From positions 103,512 to 167,511 of the forward strand of contig NZ_JAFLRH010000015.1 of the NCBI RefSeq assembly GCF_017310645.1: DNA of 64,000 nucleotides, given 5' to 3'. Source of the stretch: Paradesulfitobacterium ferrireducens (GTDB lineage Bacteria > Bacillota > Desulfitobacteriia > Desulfitobacteriales > Desulfitobacteriaceae). This document shows positions 57,284-64,000 of this stretch, piece by piece (the first letter of the stretch is position 1; each line of letters starts with the position of its first letter). The position numbers and the translations under genes are program-made. The notes beneath the pieces were generated by a model that saw nothing but the letters and a program-made list of their open reading frames with translations, did not search any database and was not told the DNA's origin.

Positions 57284-58427
57284 AGCTTCCAGCTTCGACC
57301 ATTTGCCCTTTGACTTTAAGTTTTCCTTCCAATTCCATTGTGCAGATCCAATCAAGGAGGCTCTGCATATCCCCGTCAGTAAGGTCCAGCAAGCTGCTCA
57401 AGCTCAGAGGTTGCGTGAGACGGCTGAGGATTCTTTGTTCGAGCGGTGTCAGGACAAGGGTTGCTAAACCGGTATTGTTTTTGGCGATGCTTGACGGCTT
57501 TTTTGACGGCTTTTTTGTATGCCTGGCGTGCCGCGGCTTGACCGGTGATGTGCAATCTGCAGCATCGGCCGTTTGGGCCGGATCGCTGGCGAATAGGAAT
57601 TCAGGGCCTAGATAAGCTTTTGCCCCTACGCTTAATAGCTTATTCGTGCCCGCACTTTCCTTAGCATAGATACTGTTAGGCACGGAAAAGACTTCACGGC
57701 CCTGTTCGATCGCCTTTTGGGCCGTGATCAAAGCACCGCTTTTTTCCGCAGCTTCCACAATCAACACTTTGTCAGACCAGGCGCTGATCAAGGCATTTCG
57801 GATGGGGAAATATTCCTGACGCGGCCGGGTATATGGTGGATACTCGGAAATAACAGCGCCATGGTGGATGATTTCCTCCATCAGGCCTCGATGCTCTGCC
57901 GGATAGCAGACATCCACCCCGTTTCCCAAGAAGGCTAACGTATAGCCTCCGGCTTTCAGACAGGCCGTATGGGCATAGCTATCGATGCCCTTAGCCATCC
58001 CACTGATTACCGTTACTCCTTGCTCGGCCAAGTATGTGGCCGCCTCCACCGCCACTTGTTTCCCGTAAGGCGTACAGCGGCGGCTGCCGACGATCCCTAT
58101 ACTTTGCCCCTTCGGCCTGATCCTTCCCCGGTAATAGAGGATAACCGGCGCATTGGAAAGGCATTTCGCCTGCTCCGGATAGAGGGGATCATCGGTGGTC
58201 AAAAGCCTGATGCCTAGTCTGTCGAGAGCCTCTTCTTGCCGTTTCGCGGAATCCAGCGAGCGCGATGCCGTTAAAATAGCCGCCACGGCCCGGCCAGCGA
58301 TTTGACTGATTTCGGCAGCTGATGCTAAATATATCCTTTCCGGAGTTTCCAAAGCCTCTAAGAGTTTTCTCTGGGTCACGGGCCCGATTCCGTTCAGACC
58401 CGCAAGCCACAGCCAATATACTTTCAT
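57264..58427 (-). CDS. dprA: DNA-processing protein DprA
   Basis: This 387-residue protein is DprA/Smf, which loads RecA on incoming single-stranded DNA. The Rossmann core is visible: GIVGSRRCTPYGKQVAVEAA, VISGMAKGIDSYAHTACLKA, TLAFLGNGVDVCYPAEHRGL and ALITAQKAIEQGREVFSVPN. The C-terminal helical DML1-type domain follows (LSSLLDLTDGDMQSLLDWIC). The end SWGRTPK is encoded by the repeat's second core. It is paired with comM upstream, a natural-competence link. Confidence 0.93.
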   Translation of the reverse strand: MKVYWLWLAGLNGIGPVTQRKLLEALETPERIYLASAAEISQIAGRAVAAILTASRSLDSAKRQEEALDRLGIRLLTTDDPLYPEQAKCLSNAPVILYYRGRIRPKGQSIGIVGSRRCTPYGKQVAVEAATYLAEQGVTVISGMAKGIDSYAHTACLKAGGYTLAFLGNGVDVCYPAEHRGLMEEIIHHGAVISEYPPYTRPRQEYFPIRNALISAWSDKVLIVEAAEKSGALITAQKAIEQGREVFSVPNSIYAKESAGTNKLLSVGAKAYLGPEFLFASDPAQTADAADCTSPVKPRHARHTKKPSKKPSSIAKNNTGLATLVLTPLEQRILSRLTQPLSLSSLLDLTDGDMQSLLDWICTMELEGKLKVKGQMVEAGSWGRTPK

Positions 58428-58441
58428 TCCCGTCCCCCTGG

Positions 58442-59980
58442 TTAAAACACCATCATGCCTGTATGTTCCTTATCCATGTCACGAGCCATCAAAGCCGCCG
58501 CCATATCCTTTTTGCGGATTTGAGGTGAACCCTCCAGGTCGGCGAAGGTGCGGGCGATTTTAAGGAATTTATTATGAGTACGGGCGCTGTACTGAAAGCG
58601 TTCGAAACTCAGTTGCAGAAGTCTCAGGGCATCCGGCTCAAGTTGGCAGAATTCTTTGATCATAGCCTCCGTCATCTGCGCATTGGCACTGACCTCGGTG
58701 CTCCGGACAAAGCGCTTAGTTTGAATGTCCCGTGCGTATTGCACCCGCTCTCGCAATTCCAACGAACTCGGCCCTTTGCGGGCGCTCGCCAGGCTTAAGA
58801 AAGGCACCGGTTGTACATACTTTTGCACATCGATCCGGTCGAGGATCGGGCCTGAGAGCTTTTGCCGGTACTTTACCACCTCGTAGTCTGTGCAGCGGCA
58901 TTTAGGCTGGCCATGATACCCGCACGGGCACGGATTCATAGCCGCTACGAGCATAAAATTGGCCGGAAAAGTACTGGTGCTTTTCACACGGGAAACAGTG
59001 ACAACTTTGTCCTCTAAAGGCTGGCGCAAGGCATCCAGTGCTTTCCGCTCAAACTCGGCGATTTCATCCAGGAAAAGAACGCCATTGTGCGCCAGGGAAA
59101 TCTCGCCGGGAACCACTGGACTACCCCCGCCAATCAGGGCATTCAGCGAAGCGTTATGGTGGGGGGATCGAAAAGGCCTCTCGGTAATCAAGCGATTTTG
59201 TTGGCGCAGTAAGCCGGTAACACTGTAGATCTTGGTGATTTCCAAAGCCTCCTCTTCCGTGAGCTTCGGCATAATGGTCGGAATCCTTTTCGCAATCATG
59301 GATTTTCCACACCCAGGGGAGCCGAGCATGAGAAAATTATGTCCGCCTGCAACCGCCGCGATAACGTACTCCAGAAGGCCTTCTTGCCCTTGCACATCAG
59401 CAAAATCCACGGCCGGCAGAGCTGAGTACGCTGGTTCTAGGCTGCGATCCGGCGGTGCATATTCTAAGGTACCCAGGAGAAAATCGACAACTTCCCGCAA
59501 TGTGCCGAACCCAAAAACCTCCAGTTCTCGCACGAGTCTGGCTTCGGCCAAGTTGTCTACCGGGACAATTAAGCGCCTAATCCCCGAGTCTCTGGCACAC
59601 ATAGCCATAGGCAGAACTCCATTGACCGGTTTCAATTCCGCATTTAGTGATAACTCCCCGAGAAACGCAGTTTGTGCTAATTCTTCGGGCGGCAATAAAA
59701 CTTCGCCGCTTGAAATAAGCCCGATAGCCATAGCTAAGTCAAAATGGGAACCACTCTTTTTTACCCCGCTCGGTGCTAAGTTAATTACAATCTTGAGTTT
59801 GGGAAAATCATAGGAACTATGTGTCAGCGCCGCCTGTAAACGGTGTGCCGCTTCCTTCACAGCGGTATCTCCAAGGCCCACTATTGAGATCGAGGGCTGA
59901 CCATGCAGTAGAACTGTTTCTACCGCGACCGGGTAGGCACTGACGCCAGACAAAGCAAAGGCATTAACGACTGTGGCCAT
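58442..59980 (-). CDS. comM: ComM/YifB-family magnesium-chelatase-like ATPase
   Basis: This 512-residue AAA+ protein has an N-terminal LonC-like domain, Walker A (LGSPGCGKSMIAK), Walker B (GVLFLDEIAEFERK), sensor regions and a zinc-binding Cys group (NPCPCGYHGQPKCRCTDY). ComM is a branch-migration helicase that helps integrate DNA during transformation. It starts 6 nt before the RAYT stop region and ends just before dprA. Length is normal. Confidence 0.93.
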   Translation of the reverse strand: MATVVNAFALSGVSAYPVAVETVLLHGQPSISIVGLGDTAVKEAAHRLQAALTHSSYDFPKLKIVINLAPSGVKKSGSHFDLAMAIGLISSGEVLLPPEELAQTAFLGELSLNAELKPVNGVLPMAMCARDSGIRRLIVPVDNLAEARLVRELEVFGFGTLREVVDFLLGTLEYAPPDRSLEPAYSALPAVDFADVQGQEGLLEYVIAAVAGGHNFLMLGSPGCGKSMIAKRIPTIMPKLTEEEALEITKIYSVTGLLRQQNRLITERPFRSPHHNASLNALIGGGSPVVPGEISLAHNGVLFLDEIAEFERKALDALRQPLEDKVVTVSRVKSTSTFPANFMLVAAMNPCPCGYHGQPKCRCTDYEVVKYRQKLSGPILDRIDVQKYVQPVPFLSLASARKGPSSLELRERVQYARDIQTKRFVRSTEVSANAQMTEAMIKEFCQLEPDALRLLQLSFERFQYSARTHNKFLKIARTFADLEGSPQIRKKDMAAALMARDMDKEHTGMMVF

Positions 59981-59986
59981 TCGGCG

Positions 59987-60616
59987 TCACCCTTCCTCTT
60001 CCTTCAGTGGGACCGGCTCTTCATCTTCAGCATCGTCCAATTGTAAGGCTGCAGGAAGATCGTATCCTGACTCCCCTTTTAACAAACCATTCAGAGTAAA
60101 CGTCTCGAAATTCGCAACCTTAGGTTCGTCGAAGTATCCTAAAGTCTTATCAGTATGTACAAGCGACGTGGAAAGCCCACTTAGGTAAACCGGGTAACTG
60201 CTCCAACGATACTCTTTAGGATCAGCTGCGATCCTAGCTTTCACCGGATTTAGATGGATATAGCGATTAATGGACAAGAAATAGCGGTCGTCCATGATTA
60301 ACTCTGCCCGAAAACGTCCCTGTAAAAGCTGTCCGACAAACCGGTATTTCTTATTAAAGTAGATCGCGTACTTCATATTGATCATTTTCATGACCGTGCC
60401 TAAGTCAACGTTCGTTGTCTCCATCTCCAGATGCACGTGGTTAGTCATTAAACAGTAGGCATGCAGGTGGAAAGGATACTTTTCCCGCACCTGAGTCATT
60501 ACGCTTAAAAAGTAAAGGCGATCTTCGTCATCCCGGAAAATCTCCAGCCGATGGTTTCCTCTTGTCATAATATGATAGCTCGCCCCCGGCCACCATATCC
60601 GTTTTTTCCGCGCCAT
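59987..60616 (-). CDS. REP-associated tyrosine transposase (RAYT, Y1_Tnp)
   Basis: This 209-residue protein belongs to the REP-associated, IS200-like Y1 transposases. It begins ARKKRIWWPGASYHIMTRGN, has the HUH-type motif in HLHAYCLMTNHVHLEME, the block GQLLQGRFRAELIMDDRYFL, the IHLNPVKARIA segment and the ending EYRWSSYPVYL, typical of the family. The acidic C-terminal tail is extra. RAYTs are domesticated transposases that process dispersed palindromic repeats. Here the surrounding island is full of palindromic repeats, and a 50-bp piece of this gene is found inside copy 7. Confidence 0.9.
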   Translation of the reverse strand: MARKKRIWWPGASYHIMTRGNHRLEIFRDDEDRLYFLSVMTQVREKYPFHLHAYCLMTNHVHLEMETTNVDLGTVMKMINMKYAIYFNKKYRFVGQLLQGRFRAELIMDDRYFLSINRYIHLNPVKARIAADPKEYRWSSYPVYLSGLSTSLVHTDKTLGYFDEPKVANFETFTLNGLLKGESGYDLPAALQLDDAEDEEPVPLKEEEG

Positions 60617-60797
60617 CTCTCTTCCTCCTTTCTTCCTCTAATGGTACTATTCGCCACATCTTGCCATATTCCTACCAATCGCCCTTATTTCTTCCGTTCT
60701 CCGCTCTGCGAGCAGGGCTCCGCTCTCGGAACTGCGGTTGCGCATAGTCTTCCTGCCTGGCTGAATTTCTCTAGCCAATATCTTGATTTATCTAACG

Positions 60798-60975
60798 CGA
60801 AAGAGGCCCCGAGAGATTATCTCTCAGAGACCTCCGTCTCAGGACTCCTTCACGAATTGTCAGAATTGATCCCCATTGTGCGGGGGTACGGGGGTACGAC
60901 CCCGGGGGACGACCCAGGCCGATCCCTCGAGCACGACCCCGGGGGAGGCGGCTGTTAAGCCGACTCTCTCGCGCG
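60798..60975. repeat. Composite repeat, copy 11 (variant)
   Basis: A hairpin-like GAGGCCCCGAGAGAT/ATCTCTCAGAGACCTC is followed by GGACTCCTTCACGAATTGTC, core GGGGGTACGACCCCGGGGGA and a second GACCCCGGGGGAGGCGGCTG. It lies upstream of the RAYT gene and before the PIN gene at 61065. The rest of the 60617-60797 gap holds no gene. Confidence 0.75.
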
Positions 60976-61064
60976 ACCCGTTAGGAACATTTTCTGGTAA
61001 TTCCTTTTATCTTATTGCGCTTTCCGATATAATATATCTAAGGATAAAGATTGGAGACGGACGA

Positions 61065-61559
61065 ATGAAGAAACTGAAAATTTATCTAGATACATCGGTA
61101 ATCAGCCACTTGAAGGCAGATGATGTTCCGGAAAAGATGTCAAAAACGCTTAGGTTTTGGGAATTTATTGAGCGCGATGAATACCGAGTATTTATTTCTG
61201 ATCTTGTGGCTGCTGAAATTGAAGAATGCGCTGAACCAAAGAGATCATTATTGACAAGAAAGATGGACGAAGCTCCTTTAGAGATTATTGAGATTGACGC
61301 TGAAATCACCACGTTGGCAGAGAAGTATATCAGGGAGGGAGTTTTTTCAAGCAAATATTTGGATGATGCCACTCATGTCGCTGCGGCTTCTGTATCAGGT
61401 TGTACTGCTATCGTATCATGGAATTTCAAGCATATAGTTAAGCTTAGAACTATTATTGGTGTCAATGGCATTAACCGGTTAATGGGCTATAGCGAAATCG
61501 AAATCATTACACCTGAGATTATTATTGAAGAAGAAGGTGATGAAAATGAAGGAATCTGA
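61065..61559 (+). CDS. PIN-domain protein, probable ribonuclease toxin
   Basis: This 164-residue PIN protein starts MKKLKIYLDTSVISHLKADD, with the first Asp in YLDTS, a conserved EIEECAEP, GVFSSKYLDDATHVAAAS with the acidic pair, and the late VSWNFKHIV. The frame is open to 60876 through the repeat, but ATG 61065 behind GGAGACGGA is the real start. The small gene at 61546 overlaps its end. PIN proteins of this type are VapC-like toxins, though the partner here lies downstream. Confidence 0.82.
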   Translation: MKKLKIYLDTSVISHLKADDVPEKMSKTLRFWEFIERDEYRVFISDLVAAEIEECAEPKRSLLTRKMDEAPLEIIEIDAEITTLAEKYIREGVFSSKYLDDATHVAAASVSGCTAIVSWNFKHIVKLRTIIGVNGINRLMGYSEIEIITPEIIIEEEGDENEGI

Positions 61560-61704
61560 TGCAATGAAGGAGATTCGCAAGATAAGAGACCGACATTATG
61601 AAGAAACTAAAGGAATGAGCAGAGAAGAGTATATCAGGAGTATTAAAAAGCGTGCAGCACAGTCTAAACTTAAAGTGATGAGTACAAAAAAATTGGGAAT
61701 CTAA
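61546..61704 (+). CDS. Small basic protein, probable partner of the PIN protein
   Basis: This 52-residue protein starts MKESDAMKEIRKIRDRHYEE and continues with KGMSREEYIRSIKKRAAQSK. It is very charged and helical. It starts inside the PIN gene (14-nt overlap) with GAAGGTGAT in front. It resembles the small antitoxins that follow certain PIN toxins. I infer the role from position. A GC-rich terminator follows at 61710. Confidence 0.7.
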   Translation: MKESDAMKEIRKIRDRHYEETKGMSREEYIRSIKKRAAQSKLKVMSTKKLGI

Positions 61705-61709
61705 AGTAG

Positions 61710-61743
61710 CCCCGTGCTCTCCTCTTGTGAGCGCGGGGTTTCT
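61710..61743 (+). terminator. Intrinsic terminator of the PIN operon
   Basis: CCCCGTGCTC pairs with GAGCGCGGGG (one mismatch) and is followed by TTTCT, just after the stop of the small gene. Confidence 0.85.
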
Positions 61744-61789
61744 ATTTATCTGGATGATCGTTTGAATGGATGTTTGACCGAAAAGCAGG

Positions 61790-61883
61790 AAGAGAGCCGA
61801 CTCGCCCGAAGGTGAATCGGCTCTCTTGTGATGTTTTGTCTAATCCTGAGGGGGTCAGACCCCGGGGGAGCGAAGCTCCCTCG
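61790..61883. repeat. Composite repeat, copy 12 (type 2)
   Basis: Arms AGAGAGCCGA (61791-61800) and TCGGCTCTCT (61817-61826), then TTTTGTCTAATCCTGA, core GGGGGTCAGACCCC and GGGGGAGCGAAGCTCCC. It ends 13 bp before the MNT stop. Confidence 0.92.
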
Positions 61884-61896
61884 CGCAAAGATGAGG

Positions 61897-62217
61897 CTAA
61901 ATAACCTTTACGCCTGTATTTATGATTTCTTTTACTATCGGATTATCCTCAGTAAATTCGTGAATAGAAAAAGGATGAGGTTCTATTCTCTTGTCAATTT
62001 TACGTCTTATCTTCATTAACATAAAAGTATCTTCCACAATATCTCCAGTAAACCCATCTGCGACTACAGCAATATCAATATCACTGTCTTTATTATAATT
62101 ACCATTGGCATAGGAACCATAAAGATATATGCTATGCAGATTTATATGCTCTTTAAGGCTACTTGCATATTTCATAACAATACTATTCACTTGCTCTCTA
62201 GTATCGAAATTAACCAT
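61897..62217 (-). CDS. MNT-type nucleotidyltransferase
   Basis: This 106-residue protein has the core IYLYGSYANGNYNKDSDIDI and a later EPHPFSIHEF. AAGGAGCTC precedes ATG 62217. It overlaps the HEPN gene by 31 nt (HEPN-MNT pair 3) and shares its whole layout with pair 2. It lacks the repeat-derived tail of its homolog. Confidence 0.85.
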   Translation of the reverse strand: MVNFDTREQVNSIVMKYASSLKEHINLHSIYLYGSYANGNYNKDSDIDIAVVADGFTGDIVEDTFMLMKIRRKIDKRIEPHPFSIHEFTEDNPIVKEIINTGVKVI

Positions 62218-62585
62218 AATCTGAGCTCCTTTATTTCTGATATTCTATCAGCTGTATAAGACTCTGTACATTTCTTATAAAAACTTAGTTTATAATCAGG
62301 ATATCTACTGCTTATATTAAAAGTAGTTACCAAGTCTAGCATATCTTCTCTTTTACTATCCACAGCAACTTCTGCTTTACTTGCAAGTAATAGTAAATCA
62401 TGTGTTCTTGGTGGGTTTTCATTCCCCTTGTTCTTCACAAATAACGCTTTGAGAAGCTTTTCGATCACCAAATGACCAATAAATAAACTCCAATGATAAT
62501 CTTTACTATTAAATAAGTTCATCATTGTTAGAAAATCATTATCTGCTGAATTTCTCCAGTATTTTATGATCTCTTCTCGTTGCAT
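62187..62585 (-). CDS. HEPN-domain protein
   Basis: This 132-residue helical protein begins MQREEIIKYWRNSADNDFLT and has the HEPN pattern LFIGHLVIEKLLKALFVKN and PPRTHDLLLLASKAEV, with the Arg-Thr-His motif. It ends with RISEIKELRLWLISILE. ATG 62585 has GGGTGGTG in front; the frame is open to 62600. It is a likely ribonuclease toxin held in check by the MNT partner. Confidence 0.84.
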   Translation of the reverse strand: MQREEIIKYWRNSADNDFLTMMNLFNSKDYHWSLFIGHLVIEKLLKALFVKNKGNENPPRTHDLLLLASKAEVAVDSKREDMLDLVTTFNISSRYPDYKLSFYKKCTESYTADRISEIKELRLWLISILESK

Positions 62586-62710
62586 TATTTCACCACCCAC
62601 TATTTCTTATTAAATCTATTATAACACATTGTATTTCCGATTTAACTACTTACTTGTATATATTTCCATATTGTTCATATTTATAATTTACTTACATAAT
62701 CAGCATTATT

Positions 62711-62831
62711 AAACCCCAAACGGAAAGAGAGAGCCGATACTCCCGACGGAGGTCAGCTCTCTCTTTTGCAAACTTTGTCGAATCTTTAGGGGGTCAGACC
62801 CCGGGGGGAGATTCCGGAGGAAGCTCCCTCG
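62711..62831. repeat. Composite repeat, copy 13 (type 2)
   Basis: After AAACCCCAAACGG, the hairpin has arms AAAGAGAGAGC (62724-62734) and GCTCTCTCTTT (62756-62766), then TTTGTCGAATCTTTA, core GGGGGTCAGACCCC and GGGGGGAGATTCCGGAGGAAG cut as GGAGATTCCGGAGGAAG, ending CTCCCTCG. It lies 30 bp after the HicB stop. Confidence 0.9.
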
Positions 62832-62860
62832 AAACTTTTGTCAAATCCCTCGGGGAAGCG

Positions 62861-63229
62861 CTACCCCTTAAAGCCTGCCCCGCGGGAAAGATGGTAAAGA
62901 ATTAATTGGTTAAGGCTTATATTTTCAGCTTTGGCTTGCTCAGATAACGTCCGGTGAAGTGATTTTGGCATCCGGACCCTTAGTTGTCCGGAAAAATCGT
63001 CCGCCAAGCTTGGCTCTGGAATAGCTCTGCCTAATTCCATGTTAGTCTCGATCCAACCGCGTTTGGCATCCTCAAGGTTTTTTAGGGTCTCTTCTGGGGT
63101 CTCTCCGTCCGACATACAGCCTGGTAGGAGTGGAATCTGCGCGAACCAGCCGCCACCTTCTTCCTCAGAAAGTTTCCTGATTTTAATTTCATAGCCAAGG
63201 TTGACGTAGTATTCGAAGTCCTTACTCAC
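62861..63229 (-). CDS. hicB: HicB-family antitoxin
   Basis: This 122-residue antitoxin has the HicB N-terminal fold (EEEGGGWFAQIPLLPGCMSD, GETPEETLKNLEDAK) and a C-terminal ribbon-helix-helix (GQLRVRMPKSLHRTLSEQAK, NISLNQLILYHLS). It overlaps the HicA gene by 8 nt. It binds HicA and probably the operon promoter. Confidence 0.92.
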   Translation of the reverse strand: MSKDFEYYVNLGYEIKIRKLSEEEGGGWFAQIPLLPGCMSDGETPEETLKNLEDAKRGWIETNMELGRAIPEPSLADDFSGQLRVRMPKSLHRTLSEQAKAENISLNQLILYHLSRGAGFKG

Positions 63230-63479
63230 TGTACTCGCTCCTTTCTAGCTTGCGAAGGGCTTCAATAGCTTGAATTACATATACTGCTTTAACCGGCCTG
63301 TTGAAGGGTATTGTAATCACTTCAGCCAGGTCTGGATGTGAGTAATTGTAGTGACTAGACCCACGCCTCGGCTGTCGCCGCTCAAAACCATAACGCATTA
63401 GTAACTTATCAAGGTCCTCAAACTTAACGTCCCTTGGATTATTTACTATCTGTGCGTATAGCTTATCGAACTTAGTCAC
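63222..63479 (-). CDS. hicA: HicA-family toxin
   Basis: This 85-residue protein is a HicA mRNA interferase. The fold is visible in LDKLLMRYGFERRQPRRGSS and HYNYSHPDLAEVITIPFNRP, and the active-site His is in SSHYNY. It is first in the operon with HicB, as in most HicAB pairs. Confidence 0.9.
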   Translation of the reverse strand: MTKFDKLYAQIVNNPRDVKFEDLDKLLMRYGFERRQPRRGSSHYNYSHPDLAEVITIPFNRPVKAVYVIQAIEALRKLERSEYSE

Positions 63480-63545
63480 TCCATCACCGCCTCAACTCTA
63501 TGATACCAAATGAGGAACCATTCGTCAAGAATGCATGCTTTTAGA

Positions 63546-63641
63546 CCCCAAACGGAAAAGGAGAGCCGACCCGCCCGAAGGCAAATCGGCTCTCTTGTGA
63601 GTATTTGCCGAATCTTGAGGGGGTCAGACCCCGGGGGAGCG
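63546..63641. repeat. Composite repeat, copy 14 (type 2, right end lost)
   Basis: GAGAGCCGACCC and GGCTCTCTTG arms, then TTGCCGAATCTTGA and core GGGGGTCAGACCCCGGGGGA. The final GCTCCCTCG is replaced by GACCTGTGG. About 105 bp of unrelated DNA (63642-63747) separates it from copy 15. Confidence 0.85.
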
Positions 63642-63747
63642 ACCTGTGGTTTTCCTTGCGCCGTATGGGCTTCCGGCGACCGGGACCGGTCGGAAAAACT
63701 TTTGCGGCCAGTCCGTCGAACTTTTGCGGTGAGCCTCCGCCGCGGAG

Positions 63748-63881
63748 TCATAAGGGAGCCGGCCCGCCCGAAGGCGAACCGGCTCCCTTATGACTCGTTA
63801 AATTGTCAGAATTGTTCCCCATTGTGTGGGGGTACGACCCCGGGGGAAGGGTTGACCGAATGGGAGACCCTTCCCTCGAGC
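63748..63881. repeat. Composite repeat, copy 15 (type 2, extended stem)
   Basis: TCATAAGGGAGCCGG and CCGGCTCCCTTATGA form a 15-bp perfect stem, then TTAAATTGTCAGAATTGTTC, core GGGGGTACGACCCCGGGGGA and AAGGGTTGACC/GGGAGACCCTT. It ends CCTCGAGCACA where the transposase fragment begins. Confidence 0.88.
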
Positions 63882-63883
63882 AC

Positions 63884-64000
63884 AGCTTCCTCGTCGTTCA
63901 TTCCAGCGTGCTTGAAGCCAGCAAGGAAAAAACCTTGGTTAAGAGGATAAGCAAGCAGAAAGAAGAACTGGCACGTAAAGCAAAAACCTTAACTTCTGCT
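63884..64000 (+). pseudogene. Transposase fragment, IS1634-type, cut by the window edge
   Basis: A 39-codon frame reads SFLVVHSSVLEASKEKTLVK followed by RISKQKEELARKAKTL and runs off the end of the window. The VVHSS-x-L and KEK-x-L-K-R pattern is that of IS1634/IS1549-type transposases. No start codon fits and the 5' side is replaced by repeat copy 15, so this is an internal piece. Its 3' extent is unknown. Confidence 0.55.

Noticed and set aside
57175..57615. 146-codon plus-strand frame over the end of dprA
   Set aside because: It lies opposite dprA and starts inside the repeat.
60876..61064. N-terminal extension of the PIN gene
   Set aside because: The extra 63 codons are repeat sequence; a good ribosome site precedes ATG 61065.
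49475..63881. True integron attC array
   Set aside because: The repeats lack the attC R/L box layout, and no integron integrase gene is present; only the cassette-like arrangement is similar.

Overview
The window reads as chromosome of an anaerobic, spore-forming Firmicute of the class Clostridia, most like the Desulfitobacterium/Desulfosporosinus group. This placement is an inference from content, not a proven one. The clues are an anaerobic Ni-CO dehydrogenase with its CooF ferredoxin and CooA-like sensor, an AgrB/AgrD quorum-sensing pair with a sporulation-type PAS histidine kinase, a cell-wall-binding-repeat-2 surface protein, YjcZ-like small proteins, a cobalamin riboswitch with a btuFCD operon, GGAGG ribosome-binding sites and frequent TTG/GTG starts. 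No rRNA or tRNA gene was seen.

Layout. 1-8.4 kb holds two divergent RND-type efflux operons: TolC-like protein, fusion protein and permease on the minus strand, and TetR, fusion protein and permease on the plus strand, with a palindromic operator between them. 8.4-12.2 kb holds a MITE-like inverted-repeat element, then a cobalamin riboswitch with terminator in front of btuF-btuC-btuD. 12.2-15 kb holds a DMT transporter, a 2-hydroxyacid dehydrogenase and a UPF0316 membrane protein. 15.2-18.4 kb is an agr-like locus: membrane protein, AgrB, a 40-residue AgrD pre-peptide and a histidine kinase. 18.3-24.3 kb is a third RND operon with a divergent TetR gene. 24.4-30.1 kb holds a PIN gene pair and a 1293-residue surface protein followed (upstream) by a second, paralogous TetR gene; three 20-bp operator-like palindromes are scattered over this stretch. 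30.2-33.6 kb holds an SPFH/ribbon-helix-helix/GPP34/Uma2 group and a DUF4160-DUF2442 pair. 34-44.4 kb is a glycan export and glycosylation operon (Wzm/Wzt ABC transporter, methyltransferases, large multidomain glycosyltransferases) whose last gene is truncated. 44.6-49.4 kb is the CO module: CooA-like regulator, CooF, CooS and an FAD/NAD oxidoreductase, with a consensus CooA site at the predicted -41.5 position.

49.4-64 kb is an accessory island. About fifteen copies of a modular intergenic repeat, all in the same orientation, separate small toxin-antitoxin modules: BrnT(broken)/BrnA, three HEPN-MNT pairs, an Rpn nuclease, Phd/ParE, two type I Hol_Tox toxins with antisense RNAs, DUF4160/DUF2442, PIN/small partner and HicAB. 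dprA, comM and a REP-associated tyrosine transposase (RAYT) sit among them, and a transposase fragment closes the window. The repeat usually lies at the 3' end of a minus-strand module and in several cases supplies its last codons and stop.

The most unusual points are the repeat-tiled toxin-antitoxin array with its RAYT and an apparent RAYT deletion derivative, the twin type I modules, intergenic-type repeats translated inside the FAD oxidoreductase, the CooA site, and the agr locus with no response regulator nearby.
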